Below are positions 36,252 to 47,308 of a stretch of DNA of 49,658 nt, in pieces; the stretch's first letter is position 1; the number at the start of each line of letters is the position of its first letter. The stretch comes from Dinochytrium kinnereticum (lineage: Eukaryota; Chytridiomycota; Chytridiomycetes; Chytridiales; Chytridiaceae). A program made the translations under genes and the position numbers. Under the pieces are notes generated by a model, which was given only the letters and a program-made list of their open reading frames with translations, ran no database searches and was not told where the DNA came from. The DNA lies in assembly GCA_027604005.1 (NCBI GenBank), contig JADGJT010000138.1, positions 3,389-53,046 of the forward strand, in the 5' to 3' direction.

Positions 36252-36322
36252 ATAAACATTTATTTTGGGAATAATGCTTTTTTTATGTCTGGGATTTTTA
36301 AGTGTATGTCCAATTACGATAT

Positions 36323-37796
36323 TTATACCTCCACAACATCATCCATCCATTTGATCAACAAATCCCCGTTGTTATTCATTGAGCTCAGTATCAACTCAAT
36401 GTCTATTCTTGCAATGAATAACTTGACAAAACCAGTCTTCATGCAAAAGGTATTTTTGCCTTCACTAGGGCCGATAATCTCTTTGCTCAGCAATTTCTCA
36501 AATGCCTTTCAACAATTCAGAATATGCCCACAAGAGCTACCTTTTACCTTGAACAAAACGGCATAGCTTCTAGATAAAGCGTTGATTTTTTGAAGACTTA
36601 TGAATTGCACAACCTGTTCATATACAATATTGAAGTTGACAGGCTTCCCTGCCGATATGCTCTTTTGAATACCCGTAATAAGCGTTATTTCAAGAAAGGA
36701 TAGCTCTGGCATCAATTGTAAGAGAAGGGGCGAAAAGCAAAAATAAAATGTTACCATTAGCTATTTGTAATTGAGTTGACCTTAAAATATTATGATGGCT
36801 TGCCTTTTTTAAGCCGTCTAGTAACATGTGTTCAGCAAGGCATTCAATCTGGGTGAAAACAAAAGTCAGTAATAAACCTTTTTTTTGTTTTTCGTACCCT
36901 AAAATACGAGTGGGATGCTAAGTTTCTAGAGAGCTTCCTTTGCTTCTCCAAAAGATGCTCGACATTATCTGGCATACAAGTCTAAACATTCAAATAAATT
37001 AAATAATTTTCTGGACTGTAGGATACCTTCGAAGCATTGGCGACGAACTTTTCGAATCCATCCAGAGGTCGTGTCGGTAGCCATGTTGGCTCCTCGACAA
37101 ATAACGGCGAAAGACAAATAGTATTATGGCTAAACCTGGACTTCACCCGCTTTTCAAACAACTCCAAAACATCGATACGATGTGTTATTCCAATCACCGA
37201 AAGATCTTGATGACCACTTTTCACCCCGTCCAGCAGGGTGTACACTAAGACTTGGTTCGAATGCCCAGCAAAAAGTTCAAAATCTTCCAAAAAGATTATG
37301 ATCTTTTTCTTTCCGAGAACATGATCTGGTGAGTTTTTAAGCAAGTATTCAAGGCATTCTTGAGGTTGAAGCTGTGGTGAATGATTAAACCAAAGAATGA
37401 AACCAATCCGCCATCTTATTCCTTACAGTTTGCAAATCATCTTCACAAAAGTTAAGCTGAAGCTGCAATGCCATGTCTTTGAACGCAATCCTGGGGTCCG
37501 CATGGTAAAGACCTCTCAACCAGATTTCATGGAATGTCCGAGGATTTGTCCTTGTCCGAAGCTCGGTCATTATTTTCTTAACATGCTTATCATCATTAAT
37601 AATCTTATAATTGTCTTAACATACATACATGGCTCTTTCCCGAGCCCCGTTCACCAATAACGAGAACGGATTTTGATTTTGGGAATTGGGTCACTTCTTC
37701 AAGCACCTCAGCGAGTCTTGTCAAAGAATCCATGTGTGATGGCATGTAACACAAACTTGATGTTGAAATATGCGTGGTTATTGCACTGAAAGGCAT
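36323..37796 (-). CDS. ORC4: Origin recognition complex subunit 4 (AAA+ ATPase)
   Basis: Part of the ORC ring that marks replication origins and loads MCM. Exons (minus): 37796-37629, 37576-37427, 37371-37027, 36981-36898, 36848-36755, 36705-36548, 36505-36323, in phase, 393 aa. Seen: Walker A GERGSGKS, then RGLYHADPRIAF, Walker B-like IIIFLEDFELFA, the ORC4 blocks GITHRIDVLELFEKRVKSRF and TRPLDGFEKF, and a C-terminal winged helix (ELSFLEITLI, VNFNIVYEQV, AFEKLLSKEII). The start at 37796 gives a short N-terminus; a further upstream exon cannot be excluded because the sequence before it is open but unlike the family. Six introns of 42-59 nt. Confidence 0.92.
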
Positions 37797-38559
37797 TACG
37801 AAGACGGGGGGGTTGCAGATTAGATGTAGAACTAGCGGCCCCAACTGAAGGAAAAGGATGAGAGAAAGTTTCCAAAGTGAGTCTTCTGCTTATCTGTATC
37901 TCGCTGGCATTGATCTATGGAATCTCTCTGGGAAACACTCATGCTCGTGAAAACACCAACGCCCAAGTTGACAAAATAAAAATGATAAATATCAAGGAGA
38001 ATCTCCAACACCCTATCCAACCGTATTGCGCTAAAAACATTTGCAGAGGTAAAGATGCGCCTTGCTAGTGATGAATATTGGTCTAGCGGTTTCACTTCCA
38101 TCACATAAAGCCACCTTCAATCTTTTAAAGCGTTCAGCTGGGGTGAGCAAGAGCTAATCTACTGCGGGTTCTATAGCGCTGTTTTCTCGCATCTCCCTTT
38201 CGTGTATCATCACGGTGGAATGGATGTGATGGCATTTGCGTGTAAAACAGCTGACCCCGAGGCTGGTATCCCAACACTCCCATTAGCACCTTATGATAGA
38301 GAAGCCGTGTTTCGAATCTCACGAAGTCTGAGGGTGGCAATCTTTATTTATAACGTATCCAGAGACTTAATCTCGAACAACAAATATATAAAAAAGAATG
38401 TCTATCACAAATCAATCTTTAGATCATGCATGTAAAAACCGCGAAAGGAGAGTATGGGTGAGTTAATGCGGGAATGAGTTACTGGATAATTGGTGAGGAA
38501 TGAAATTGGCTAACATGAAAAAATACACATAATTCTGTAACTGTACTATGTCTTTCCTA
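37797..38559. other. Intergenic region upstream of ORC4
   Basis: About 760 bp. Short ORFs on both strands show no family features. Should contain the ORC4 promoter. Nothing else recognised. Confidence 0.5.
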
Positions 38560-39000
38560 TGCCCTTGTAAATCCATACACCATCTTTCCGATCTCATCAA
38601 CTTTAAAGCCAGGAAGCTGATGCACAAGCACTGGACGTTTCAACTTCTTGTCGCCTTGTTTATCTTAATTCCAAAGGGATAACGATTTAAGATGACTGAG
38701 GTCGATGTGCTTCGAACGCTCGGAGTTGTAAGCATGAGAAGTGACAGTGTTCGCCCCTTGGTTATCACCGTAGAGAGGAGTTGGCGCAGAAACACTGTCA
38801 CCCAGGCTATGAAGAAGTTGCTGAAGCCAGGTTTTATCTTGAGCCCCTTTGGAAAGACTCATGTAATGCGACAATTGGCTGAAGCTGACTTTTCCACGAT
38901 ATTGACCGCCATACATCATACCGACAAAACCCGTTTGTGGAGCGACAATTAGGTATCTTAGCAGGCCCAGTTATAATCAGTAAGCCCCACTAAGGAAGAA
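38560..39000 (-). mobile_element. Ty1/copia retrotransposon remnant (RNase H, decayed)
   Basis: On the minus strand, 38919-38665 encodes a copia RNase H piece: SLSKGAQDKTWLQQLL, PTPLYGDNQGA and SERSKHIDLS. Upstream of it, GLTDYNWAC followed by stops matches the start of the same domain, so the reading frame is broken. Downstream at about 38650-38560, VHQLPGF followed by KMVYGF recalls the copia reverse transcriptase block, which would be out of order (weak). No LTRs seen here. Non-functional. Confidence 0.8.
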
Positions 39001-39455
39001 AGGGAGGTGTGATATTGTTGAAGATAAAGCGACAGAATGACCCGAATGGATTAGGACTAGTGCATGGTGAACCTTTGATTTGTTCGGGTGTTGACATCCA
39101 TGAAGATGATTTTTGTTTATGGAAATGATCTGACAGCTGATGGCAAGAATTTGATCCCCGAATACACAGCAGTAAGTTAGCAAATTCTAACTCTAAAGAT
39201 TCCCATTGAAAAGAATGCATGTATCAAATTCTGTAAGTCTGACCTCTGCAATTTCTTTGGCAAAAGCTTTGACTGGTGACAAATGAATGATGTTGAACGT
39301 TGTATACATGCCTCTCATCTGCCTGCAATCAAAATGGTAAATGATTGATTAAAATGATACCCATCCTCCTGAAAAGACAGCCAAACCTACCTCAACATGT
39401 TATAAGGTGCTTGCATTTTGTAAATGGTTTGTGTCATATGCATAGGAACCGATCC
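39001..39455. other. Region between copia remnant and LONRF-like gene
   Basis: About 450 bp with no recognised gene; short ORFs only. It may be more retrotransposon debris, and it includes the LONRF upstream region. Confidence 0.4.
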
Positions 39456-41216
39456 ATGGAGGCCCAGTCGATCCAAAGTCTTCAGTTTGTCACACAAATC
39501 TGGCTGATAAAAATGCTGTTCGAAGTGTTTGAGTGTGCTGCCTGTTACGACCTGTTATCAGACCCTATCTGCCTTCCATGCGGTCAAGTGATATGCGCAC
39601 ATTGCATCCCTACATCAATTTCCTCGAAAAAGCTTTACCAATTGAAGAGCAAGCTGGAAGATGCCATATCCCTTGATCCGGACCCAAGAAAGCCTCTGCC
39701 GGCTATATTAGAGGAGCTCTTTATGATTTACAGATGCCCGACGGAGAGATGCAGTATGTTTCATCTTAAAAGGCATGATAAGACTGTCTGGAAGCTGCTC
39801 TCTGTTGTCATGCATTTGTTTCCGGAGGAACAGAGGGCCTTAGCTATGGCCAAGAGCGCTTCTCAAACATTCTTTACGTCATCGGAATGGTCACCGGAAT
39901 CTTTCACAGTTAATATGGATAAAGCGGAGACCACCTTGGAGAAGTTAACGAATGCCATTGAGATTGCTCCCCGTTTGCAGTGGCCGTATCTCTTGAGGTC
40001 TCGTGTTCTGTTCTGCATGAGGGATTACAATAGGGCCGTTAAAGATGCTGAGATGGCGGATAGTGTCAATCCTGTTAACAACAGAGGCAGTCGGCTTTTA
40101 GAGAAGATTGAAAGTTACGCTGACGATCAGTCTCGTTCCGAAGTCGTGTTTGTGATGGCTGAGGAGCAGATCGACATTGAAGTTGATCAATCTTTACGGG
40201 GATATTTGGAAAACTCACTTGAATGTTCGTTGTGTTTAAATCCTATGACTGAACCGGTAACATCTCCATGCGGCCATGTTTGGTGCAGACCATGTATTCT
40301 TTCTTCCCTTGATCACGACCGACGATGTCCTTTATGCCGTCTCCAAATCCCTGACCCGAGTTACTTTTCATACATACAACCTAACGCTGTGCTTGAGTCG
40401 CTTTCGAAGGAGCTATCAATACCTCACGACGCGCCAAAACCCCCTAACGAGAAATTTTGGATACCAGTCTTTGTGTGCTCTCTGGCCTTCCCCCTTGTCT
40501 CGTACGGCTACCACATTTTTGAACCGAGGTACCGTGTTCTTGTTAAGGAGTGCATGGACGGGAATCGCCAATTTGGAGTCTGCTTACCAGCTCCGAGACA
40601 TGGTGATGGTATGCCTTTTGAGACGATAGGAACCATTTTGCAGATTATTCGTGCAGAGTCCATCCCTGGCGACCTTGCAGAAACCTCTCTTGGGCTTTTA
40701 CCACGCTATGTTATTGAAGCTACGGGGTTGCATACTTTTAAAGCTCATGATTTTCGGCAGTCTGATGAAGGGCTTTTTTACGCTTACGTCGAACGTATGG
40801 TCGGCTGCTTCACAGAATGTTCGGCGGGAGATTGCGAAACTGAAAGTGATTCCGAGCGAGATTTGGACGGCTGTGCTGACGATGGAAACAATAGCCTTAA
40901 CTCCCACTTTGGTTTGCTCGAGGATTTGCTGCATGCGCGTCAATTTGTGAAGGGTTTGCTACTCCCACTAGACCAGTCCGTCAGACAAGGCTTTCTCTTG
41001 CAAAATGGACCGGTCCCAGATGATCCCAACGAATTTGTATACTGGCTGGCCAATATTATACCGATCAACATGTGGGTCCAAACATTTTTATCCTAACTGG
41101 CTAACAGATTTTTTTTAAGTCATTGTAAGAAGCATTTATTAAAAGTGGCGAGTTTGAGGGAGAGGCTCCACATATTGAGTGGATATGTCGATCGGCTGGT
41201 CACAGGGCGAGTATAA
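39456..41216 (+). CDS. LONRF-type protein: RING, TPR, RING, LON substrate-binding domain
   Basis: Predicted E3 ubiquitin ligase of the LONRF family. Two exons: 39456-41071 and 41108-41216, in phase, 574 aa. Seen: first RING-like (FECAACYDLL, LPCGQVICAHC, YRCPTERC), a TPR-like helix pair (AETTLEKLTNAIEIAP, YNRAVKDAEMADSVNP), a canonical second RING (CSLCLNPMTEPV, PCGHVWCRPC, CPLCR), then a LON N-terminal domain (LVSYGYHIFEPRYRVLV, FGVCLP, IGTILQI). The last exon, reached by a 36-nt intron with a CTAAC branch site, supplies the family C-terminus (SLRERLHIL). Without that splice the protein stops early. The ATG at 39456 has a good context (ATCCATGG); 39354 and 39513 are alternatives. In the first RING the usual CGH is CGQ. 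Confidence 0.88.
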
Positions 41217-41430
41217 AGATTAACAAATTGGTGCCCTTTCCCTCGTCTCGAATGAGGTTCAGAGGACTGCTTGAAACAAGCGATAATATATCTTGTTTAA
41301 CGCGATAATCAAATAAAATACACATGACAAAAAATTGCATCACGGGGGTAAAACCGAGGCAAGGAAAAAAGCGGCAATCTTTCCGGCTATCCAGTTAGAA
41401 GAAATTGCAAGCATCGAGGTTACCTTGCAG
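41217..41430. other. Convergent intergenic region LONRF/VPS55
   Basis: 214 bp between converging stops, carrying both 3' ends. Nothing else recognised. Confidence 0.5.
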
Positions 41431-42029
41431 TTAGAATGGGACATCTTCACCCACAAAGAAATGTAGGTAACCCAAAATAGTTGCATAGATCAAGAGACCG
41501 CCACCAAGAGAGAGGTACATTGCGACACTCGAAATCTAAGAAATTAAAACTGGGTCACAAATCACCGGGTCCAACCAGATCAGAATGCGCAAGAACAAGG
41601 GGCAAAGCTGTAAATTGTTAGATAGTGGAAAGAACGGCTACGTTAATCCAAACGTATTAAAAGATGTAAGTAATATTACCGAAGCCGGAAACAACAAAGA
41701 AACTTGTGATAAAGTAGCCAGTTTCCAGGATTCCTCTAAATGGCCGGTTATAAAGCAATGAAAGCAATTTAGTTTACCTATTCTCCTCGCTCAAAAAGTC
41801 GGATGTGCCCGCAAGGCGCTTGCATACAATGTTTGGAATCGGCGCGAGGACATAGGTCAAAACAACGAGAAGTGGCAGCCAGTTGCTGTCGCCCCACAAA
41901 ACAAATTAATTTCAACAGAGGAAAGATTCTGGTAGTGAACCTATAGAGCGCAGAGGACAAGATCACCAGCAAGATGCCGAGGCTGAGGCAGAATGCCAGC
42001 GACACTATGGCTAACATGGGGTTTTTCAT
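41431..42029 (-). CDS. VPS55: Vps55 (LEPROT/OB-RGRP family endosomal membrane protein)
   Basis: Four-helix membrane protein that, with Vps68, supports late endosome to vacuole sorting (yeast knowledge). Exons (minus): 42029-41941, 41885-41778, 41735-41680, 41607-41576, 41535-41431, in phase, 129 aa, the family length. Seen: ALAFC-like first helix (IVSLAFCLSLGILLVIL), NWLPLLVVLTYVLAPIPN, SEENRGILETGYFITSFFV, GFALPLVLAHS, and the C-terminal LGYLHFFVGEDVPF. Intron 4 uses GTTGGA. The ATG lies 27 bp downstream of the stop of the next minus-strand gene. Confidence 0.93.
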
Positions 42030-42056
42030 CTTGAAGTGACGATGGTATATTATTTA

Positions 42057-42596
42057 TTATTTCAGAAAATTGTGTGACGCTTCAACCTTCAGTTCATGCT
42101 GTGCTGTTCTGATTTGGAGCTCTACATATACGTAAGGTTACTGGCAGTCCAGGCATACGGGGAAAGAATACCTTCTCTGTCGTCAGGGCTTAATGTGAAT
42201 AATCCCTTGTAGAACTCATCAGAGACTTTCCGTAGCTGCATGCATCAAAAAAATAAGAATAAGCATGCTGGTTCCAAAGTTGGATGGCACTTTACATCTC
42301 TGAAGCAGCTGTATTCCCTTCCCCAATCCATGAAAAGGGCCATATGCAGTCCTACCGCTTTGCTGTTTCAGCACACATACGTTCAATGTTTAAACCGTAC
42401 CAGTTGCCACAAAAGATCCAGCCAGCAAAATCCGCCTTCTCAGCAGCAGTCTTGACGGATCAATAACCCCTTTGAAACTGGTCAAGCTTGCTGATGTATG
42501 AACATGCTTACGATCGCTCAGTGTGCGCCGGCGGAATTTGAGGAATTTCTTGTTCTGAGCAATGATTGCAGGGACTGGCTCGTCATAGTAACCCAT
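42057..42596 (-). CDS. Small one-TM protein, not recognised
   Basis: Exons (minus): 42596-42401, 42351-42296, 42235-42172, 42121-42057, in phase, 126 aa. N-terminus is basic (MGYYDEPVP..., KFRRRTLSDRK). A hydrophobic segment of about 20 residues starts at RRRILLAGSFVATG and is followed by LHMALFMDWGREYSCF. The C-terminal 45 residues are charged and helical (LRKVSDEFYKGLF, ELQIRTAQHELK). It looks like a small organelle or ciliary membrane protein, but I recognise no family. All four joins are GT-AG and in phase, which supports a real gene. Its start codon is only 35 bp from the NME5-like start on the other strand. Confidence 0.65.
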
Positions 42597-42631
42597 TTTC
42601 GAAATTGCATGTGTTACAGACTGTTGTTGAC
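42597..42631. promoter_or_regulatory. 35-bp gap between two divergent start codons
   Basis: The small TM gene (-) and the NME5-like gene (+) start 35 bp apart. Their promoters or 5' UTRs must therefore overlap the opposite transcription unit. No core element recognised. Confidence 0.4.
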
Positions 42632-43466
42632 ATGGAAAACATTGTCGTCCTCATCAAACCTGATGTACAGGACGTTGAGCAGGAGATTCTGTACAGAATC
42701 AAGAATGAGGGATTCATGATCCAGGAGGTTTTTCTTAGCATTCCATGGGGATGAAATCCATCTGACCCCCTTTCAGCGGATACGAATCGTGCTGTCAAGG
42801 GAGCAGGCCGCCAGCTATTTGGGGCTGACCGAGAGCATTTCTCCGGAAAAGGATGACCATCTAAACCATTTGATCAGGTGCGGCTGTATACATTAAAGCT
42901 TAGGTATCTTATTATGCGAACTCAGTGGTCCTTGCACAGCACTTCTATTGAGCCGGCTCAATGCTTTGGATCACTTTAAAAGTATTCTAGGCCCTTCGGA
43001 TCTTAAGCAAGCAAAGCAGTTTTTTCCCAAAAGGTCTGATTGTCATATTTATATTCACTCATAATCATTATACTGATTTTAGTATAGTTTGAGGGCTATA
43101 TACGCCAAGAATGAGACGCTGAATGCTGTAGATGCGAGTGACTCTATTGAAGCAACAGCATACCAAATGAACCTCTTCTTCCCTGATCGTACTTGATACT
43201 TAAATGAGTCTTTAAGTGAGACTGATGTTTATAGGACTTATTGAGGGTTTCCCCTCGACCGAGAACAGCCGCCAGATGCTTGAAGCGTCGCTATACCCTC
43301 TCTTAACGCAAGGGTTGACACAGTTGTGCAAGGTAAAGCCGTCAAATCCCACGGTAAGCAGTAAGCAGTTGAGTTATTGCGCTTAACTGTTTGTTTTGTT
43401 GTATAGGCTTGGCTGGGCAGATGGCTCATTGAGAACAATCCCTCCCTTCCCCAGGTCAAGGACTGA
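42632..43466 (+). CDS. NME5: NME5-like NDP-kinase domain plus Dpy-30 motif (radial spoke/axonemal)
   Basis: Related to NME5 of animals and the RSP23 radial-spoke subunit. Exons: 42632-42727, 42777-42877, 42926-43033, 43088-43188, 43235-43332, 43407-43466, in phase, 187 aa. Seen: NDPK start IVVLIKPDV, KNEGFMIQE, then SGPCTALLL, PKSLRAIYA, and NAVDASDSIEAT where active kinases have NAVHGSDS; C-terminal Dpy-30-like motif YPLLTQGLTQLC and WLIENNPSLP. The catalytic His is replaced by Asp, so phosphotransfer is unlikely. The combination NDPK plus Dpy-30 is typical of flagellar NME5 proteins. Followed 720 bp later, on the same strand, by a dynein intermediate chain gene. Confidence 0.88.
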
Positions 43467-44186
43467 ATTATAGAAGTTTTTGATAGTACCTTAGGAAATT
43501 TAAATATGGGTCAAAGTCGCAAGGCAGAGGGAGGGAATTCGGTGTTTATCAATATAATAGTCAGTAGAACGATCTTAGCAATCAGCATATGATATATGAT
43601 ATAATCACCCTTTCGGTGGAACAAGCGAAGAAGGTTGATCCCCTCAGGAGTATATCTTATGAACACTGGGATATCATCTGTTAAGATATGCAAGACTCCC
43701 GTATTGGCCGTCTACATAGAAATCAAGAGACAATTTGCATCGTCCCTTCTTCCTTCGACTCTAAATAATAAACTCCGTTTCTAATGACCAGTCCATTTTT
43801 GATTCATTAGACTCCAAAAATCACCCAACCTTCACTCCTTAGAACCCCATAATACTCCCAAACCATTTTTTTTAAACTGAATCATAGACGAGGCAATGAA
43901 TGGGTAGGAATTTTCCATCCGCTATAGTCTTACAGTCTTATCACATCCAGACGTGTTTTAGAAGATCTTAGGTGGAGGATAGCGTGTAAGAGAGTGATAT
44001 CTTTGTCTTATTTCAACTGAGTGTATATAAACTCAGTACTTACTAACTTTTTCCTTCTTCTTTTCGTTCTTTTCACCATGATCATTGTTGTTGGCACATT
44101 TTAAATGCGTCAAGTGTGTAACATATTATTGCTATGTAAAATTGTCAAATACTCCTACATCACTTACTGAACTTGTCATCATCAAC
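43467..44186. other. Intergenic region between NME5-like and DNAI1-like genes
   Basis: About 720 bp, AT-rich. Should contain the DNAI1-like promoter. No ORF, repeat or RNA gene recognised. Confidence 0.5.
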
Positions 44187-46734
44187 ATGAAATCACAGCG
44201 TCGACAACCTCCTGCCAACCCCTCGCAGCTAGTCGGCCGAACTGCCTCGACCCACTCGCTACGATCAAACAATGGAGACTCTTTAGAGGCATCTGCTCCA
44301 TCGGCTAATGAGGACTGGCTGCCGGTGGGATATGATTTCGAGAGCCTAAGTGTTTTCCTAACCATCTGCTGTCTGTGATAGCCTAAAGTACTCTTGAAGC
44401 CACCTGGACAACTAGTGCTGACAGAACCAGAGTTGAATGAGGAGCATACTCGGATCTTGAATGCCAACAACCCTCTCGCTCCTCAGAACATTGCCAGATA
44501 CAATCACAAGGAGCGCATGTTCAAAGCAAGTCCAAACGTGGATCATTTAGTGGTTCATTTCGAGTTTGATGGGTACCATTACATCCGAACTCCATAGATA
44601 ACTTATCAATTTTCCTAAGTTACCTCATTTTTAAAGGAGAGGATGCCATTTCAGTTTCAGACTACAAGCCTGATGGTGGTGCGGACCCAGCTAAAGCTGC
44701 ATTTGGGGGGGCTGCAGTTGGCACTCCCTCCGGCGAAGCAGAGCAGGAAGATGATAAACGGCCAAAAGGACCTCTTCGAAACCAATTCAACTTCAGCGAA
44801 CGTGCGGCACAGTCTACGAATAATCCTTATAGGGTAACTCTTGTCAAATCATTATAACTCACCCATTTCTCAGGAAAGGAGCACCAACACCGAGCCGCCT
44901 CCACAAAAAGTGTTTAGCTATACTGTAAATCAGTGGTCGATTTTCGATGCTTACTTGGAAGACTTTCAACTCAAAGAAAAAATGGCTAAAGAAAAGGCAA
45001 AGGTATTTGTCAATTTTATCTGTAGAAGCACATTCTAACAACAATGTAATAGGGATCTGGTCCGGCCGGAGCTAAAATTCACAAGGACGACGATAAGCAG
45101 GCGATCTTGCCTTCCGAGAACCATAACGAGGAATCCTTAGTTTACTATAAGAATCCCGAACTGCGGAAAGCGATCGTTATTATTGAGAGAATGGCCAACC
45201 AAAATACCTTTGATGACATCGCTCAAGACTACAAGTATTGGGAAGATGCCTCTGATGAGCTCGGTGATAAAAGATGTTGGGATATTCGTCTCTTTTTATC
45301 TAATTTCTCTAGCTGGAACATTGCTGCCTCTCTGGAAGTTTATGTGTGAAAAAGAAAAACGGAAGCAAGTTACATCTATTTGCTGGAACCCTCAAAACCC
45401 AGATCTTTTTGCTGTTGGCTACGGTTCCTACGACTTCTCTCATCAAGGTCCTGGAATGATCGCCTGCTTTAGCTTGAAGAATCCATCGTATCCAGAATTC
45501 TTGTATATTACTGAATCTGGAGTGATGTGTCTGGATTTCCATCCACAGGTTAAAACTACACCTTCCCTAAACTTGCATTTAAAAAATTCTTTAGCACCCC
45601 AACATGATAGCGGTCGGATTGTACGATGGTACAGTACTTGTGTATAACCTTCAACGAAAAATGGACGTACCTCTTTTCCGCTCACTTACAAAATCTGGGA
45701 AGCATACCGATCCAGTCTGGCAGGTCTGTACTTAAGGCTTTTGTCTAATCCCTGATATTTGTTCCTCAGGTCTGTTGGCAACGAGATGACTTGGACGATA
45801 ATGCAAATTTCTTCTCAATATCTTCTGACGGACGAGTGGCGCAATGGACGCTCCTTCAAAATGAATTGGTACACACTGTAAGTTTTACCCTCCCCTTGCC
45901 TTTCTTTTCTAAACCTGTAAAATTACTTACTATTTGATTTCCATTTACTGCTTTTTGATGGCATTCTCTTCGATCAATAACATCAAAATACATTTAGGAT
46001 GTGATTCGGCTACGATATGATCGGGATACGAAAGAAATCCAACCTCAAGATGACGAGCCTTTATTTAGTTTATCAGGAGGCTGCTGCTTCGATTTCCATA
46101 AGTCTATAGAACACCTATTTGTCGTCGGTACTGAAGAAGGACGAATTCATAAGTGCTCTAAATCGTATAGCAGCCAGTATCTTCTTTCCTTTGAGGTTTG
46201 ACTTTTTCATATTTATTGGATCTGTTCTAATGGCCTTAAAATAGGGACACCAAATGGCTGTTTATACAGTCCGTTACAATACATTTCACGGAAACGTCTT
46301 CCTTTCCGCAAGTGCGGATTGGACGGTGAAGCTTTGGGAGCACAATACAAACACCCCAATCATGTCATTCGATTTAGGCAGCTCCGTCGGAGATGTTGCC
46401 TGGGCTCCATATTCGTCTACGGTCTTTGCAGCTGCCACATCAGATGGAAAGGTGAAAAGCAAAACAACTATGACACTCTCAAGACCATGTTACTAAATGT
46501 CCTCAACCTCCTTTAAAATAGGTTTTCGTCTTCGACCTTAACGAGAACAAATACGAACCCATTTGCGAACAACAGGTCGTTAAGAAAGCAAAACTTACCC
46601 ATATTTCTTTCAATCCCTTTGAGCCAATTATTTTAGTTGGTGATGATAAAGGAACGGTTGTGAGTATGAAGCTATCACCGAATCTTAGGAAGCCCAATCA
46701 GAGTGATTTTTCGTTTCTTCTCAATAAGACATAA
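44187..46734 (+). CDS. DNAI1: Axonemal outer-arm dynein intermediate chain 1 (DNAI1/IC78 type, WD repeats)
   Basis: Links outer-arm dynein heavy chains to the axoneme. Exons: 44187-44324, 44382-44572, 44620-44833, 44874-45002, 45053-45275, 45313-45548, 45595-45723, 45770-45877, 45998-46195, 46245-46451, 46522-46734, all in phase, 661 aa (human about 699). Seen: [139 protein letters not shown] and SPNLRKP, the DNAI1 order. Nine of ten introns are shorter than 75 nt; intron 5 uses GTTGGG. Good evidence that the organism makes motile flagella. Confidence 0.95.
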
Positions 46735-47308
46735 GAATTCTTGTTTCTTCATGCATTATGTAGCTCTTTTGTTCATTTCCCAATGCTTTCGCTTCGATTG
46801 CCTTTTGCTTGTAATAAAGTTAAGCCAGTGGTTACTGTGTTTAGCATCTGATGGTCGCCAGAAAAAAAAGACTGCACACATCAAGAATTTCCACGAAGTT
46901 ATTTATGTAGCTTCGACCTTTTTTTCGAACCTGCCGGCCATAACATTGAAGAGAAAAGAGAAAAATAGGAGAAAAGGGAGCGCAGTCTAACACTAAGAAA
47001 TTTGCTAGGAACCAACAAAATGATACTACTCAAAAACGACTAGAGAACAAAACCCAAGCTCTCAAACAAAAGATGAATTTGGGAGGTAATGGCGCATTCA
47101 AGAGAGCCCCTCATCAGTAAGAGTACGCAAAAAAAAAATCAACAATTAATAAAATAGTCTTTGGCTGCCCAATGAAAGTCTGCTGCAACGGCCATGCACT
47201 CGGGTCCATCCGCAACGGTTTCTGTCAACGCCCGCTCAAAAGACTAATGAAAAAACCAACCATTTCTAGCCACTCACCATCTTGGCGTTAACGATTTCTT
47301 GGAAACCA
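46735..47308. other. Repeat-flanking region downstream of DNAI1-like gene
   Basis: About 570 bp. Minus-strand 47320-47130 can be read as two short joined segments (GFQEIVNAKM, then SFERALTETVADGPECMAV) across a 34-nt GT-AG gap. It has no clear start and no recognised family, so I do not call it a gene. Confidence 0.3.

Noticed and set aside
36323..36505. Apparent frameshift at the end of ORC4
   Set aside because: Recounting the bases (four T, not five, on the minus strand) shows one open frame to the stop at 36323.
36982..37026. ORC4 intron starting GTATCCTAC as a third U12-type intron
   Set aside because: The donor matches only in part and there is no TTCCTTAAC-like branch near the end; an ordinary GT-AG intron is simpler.
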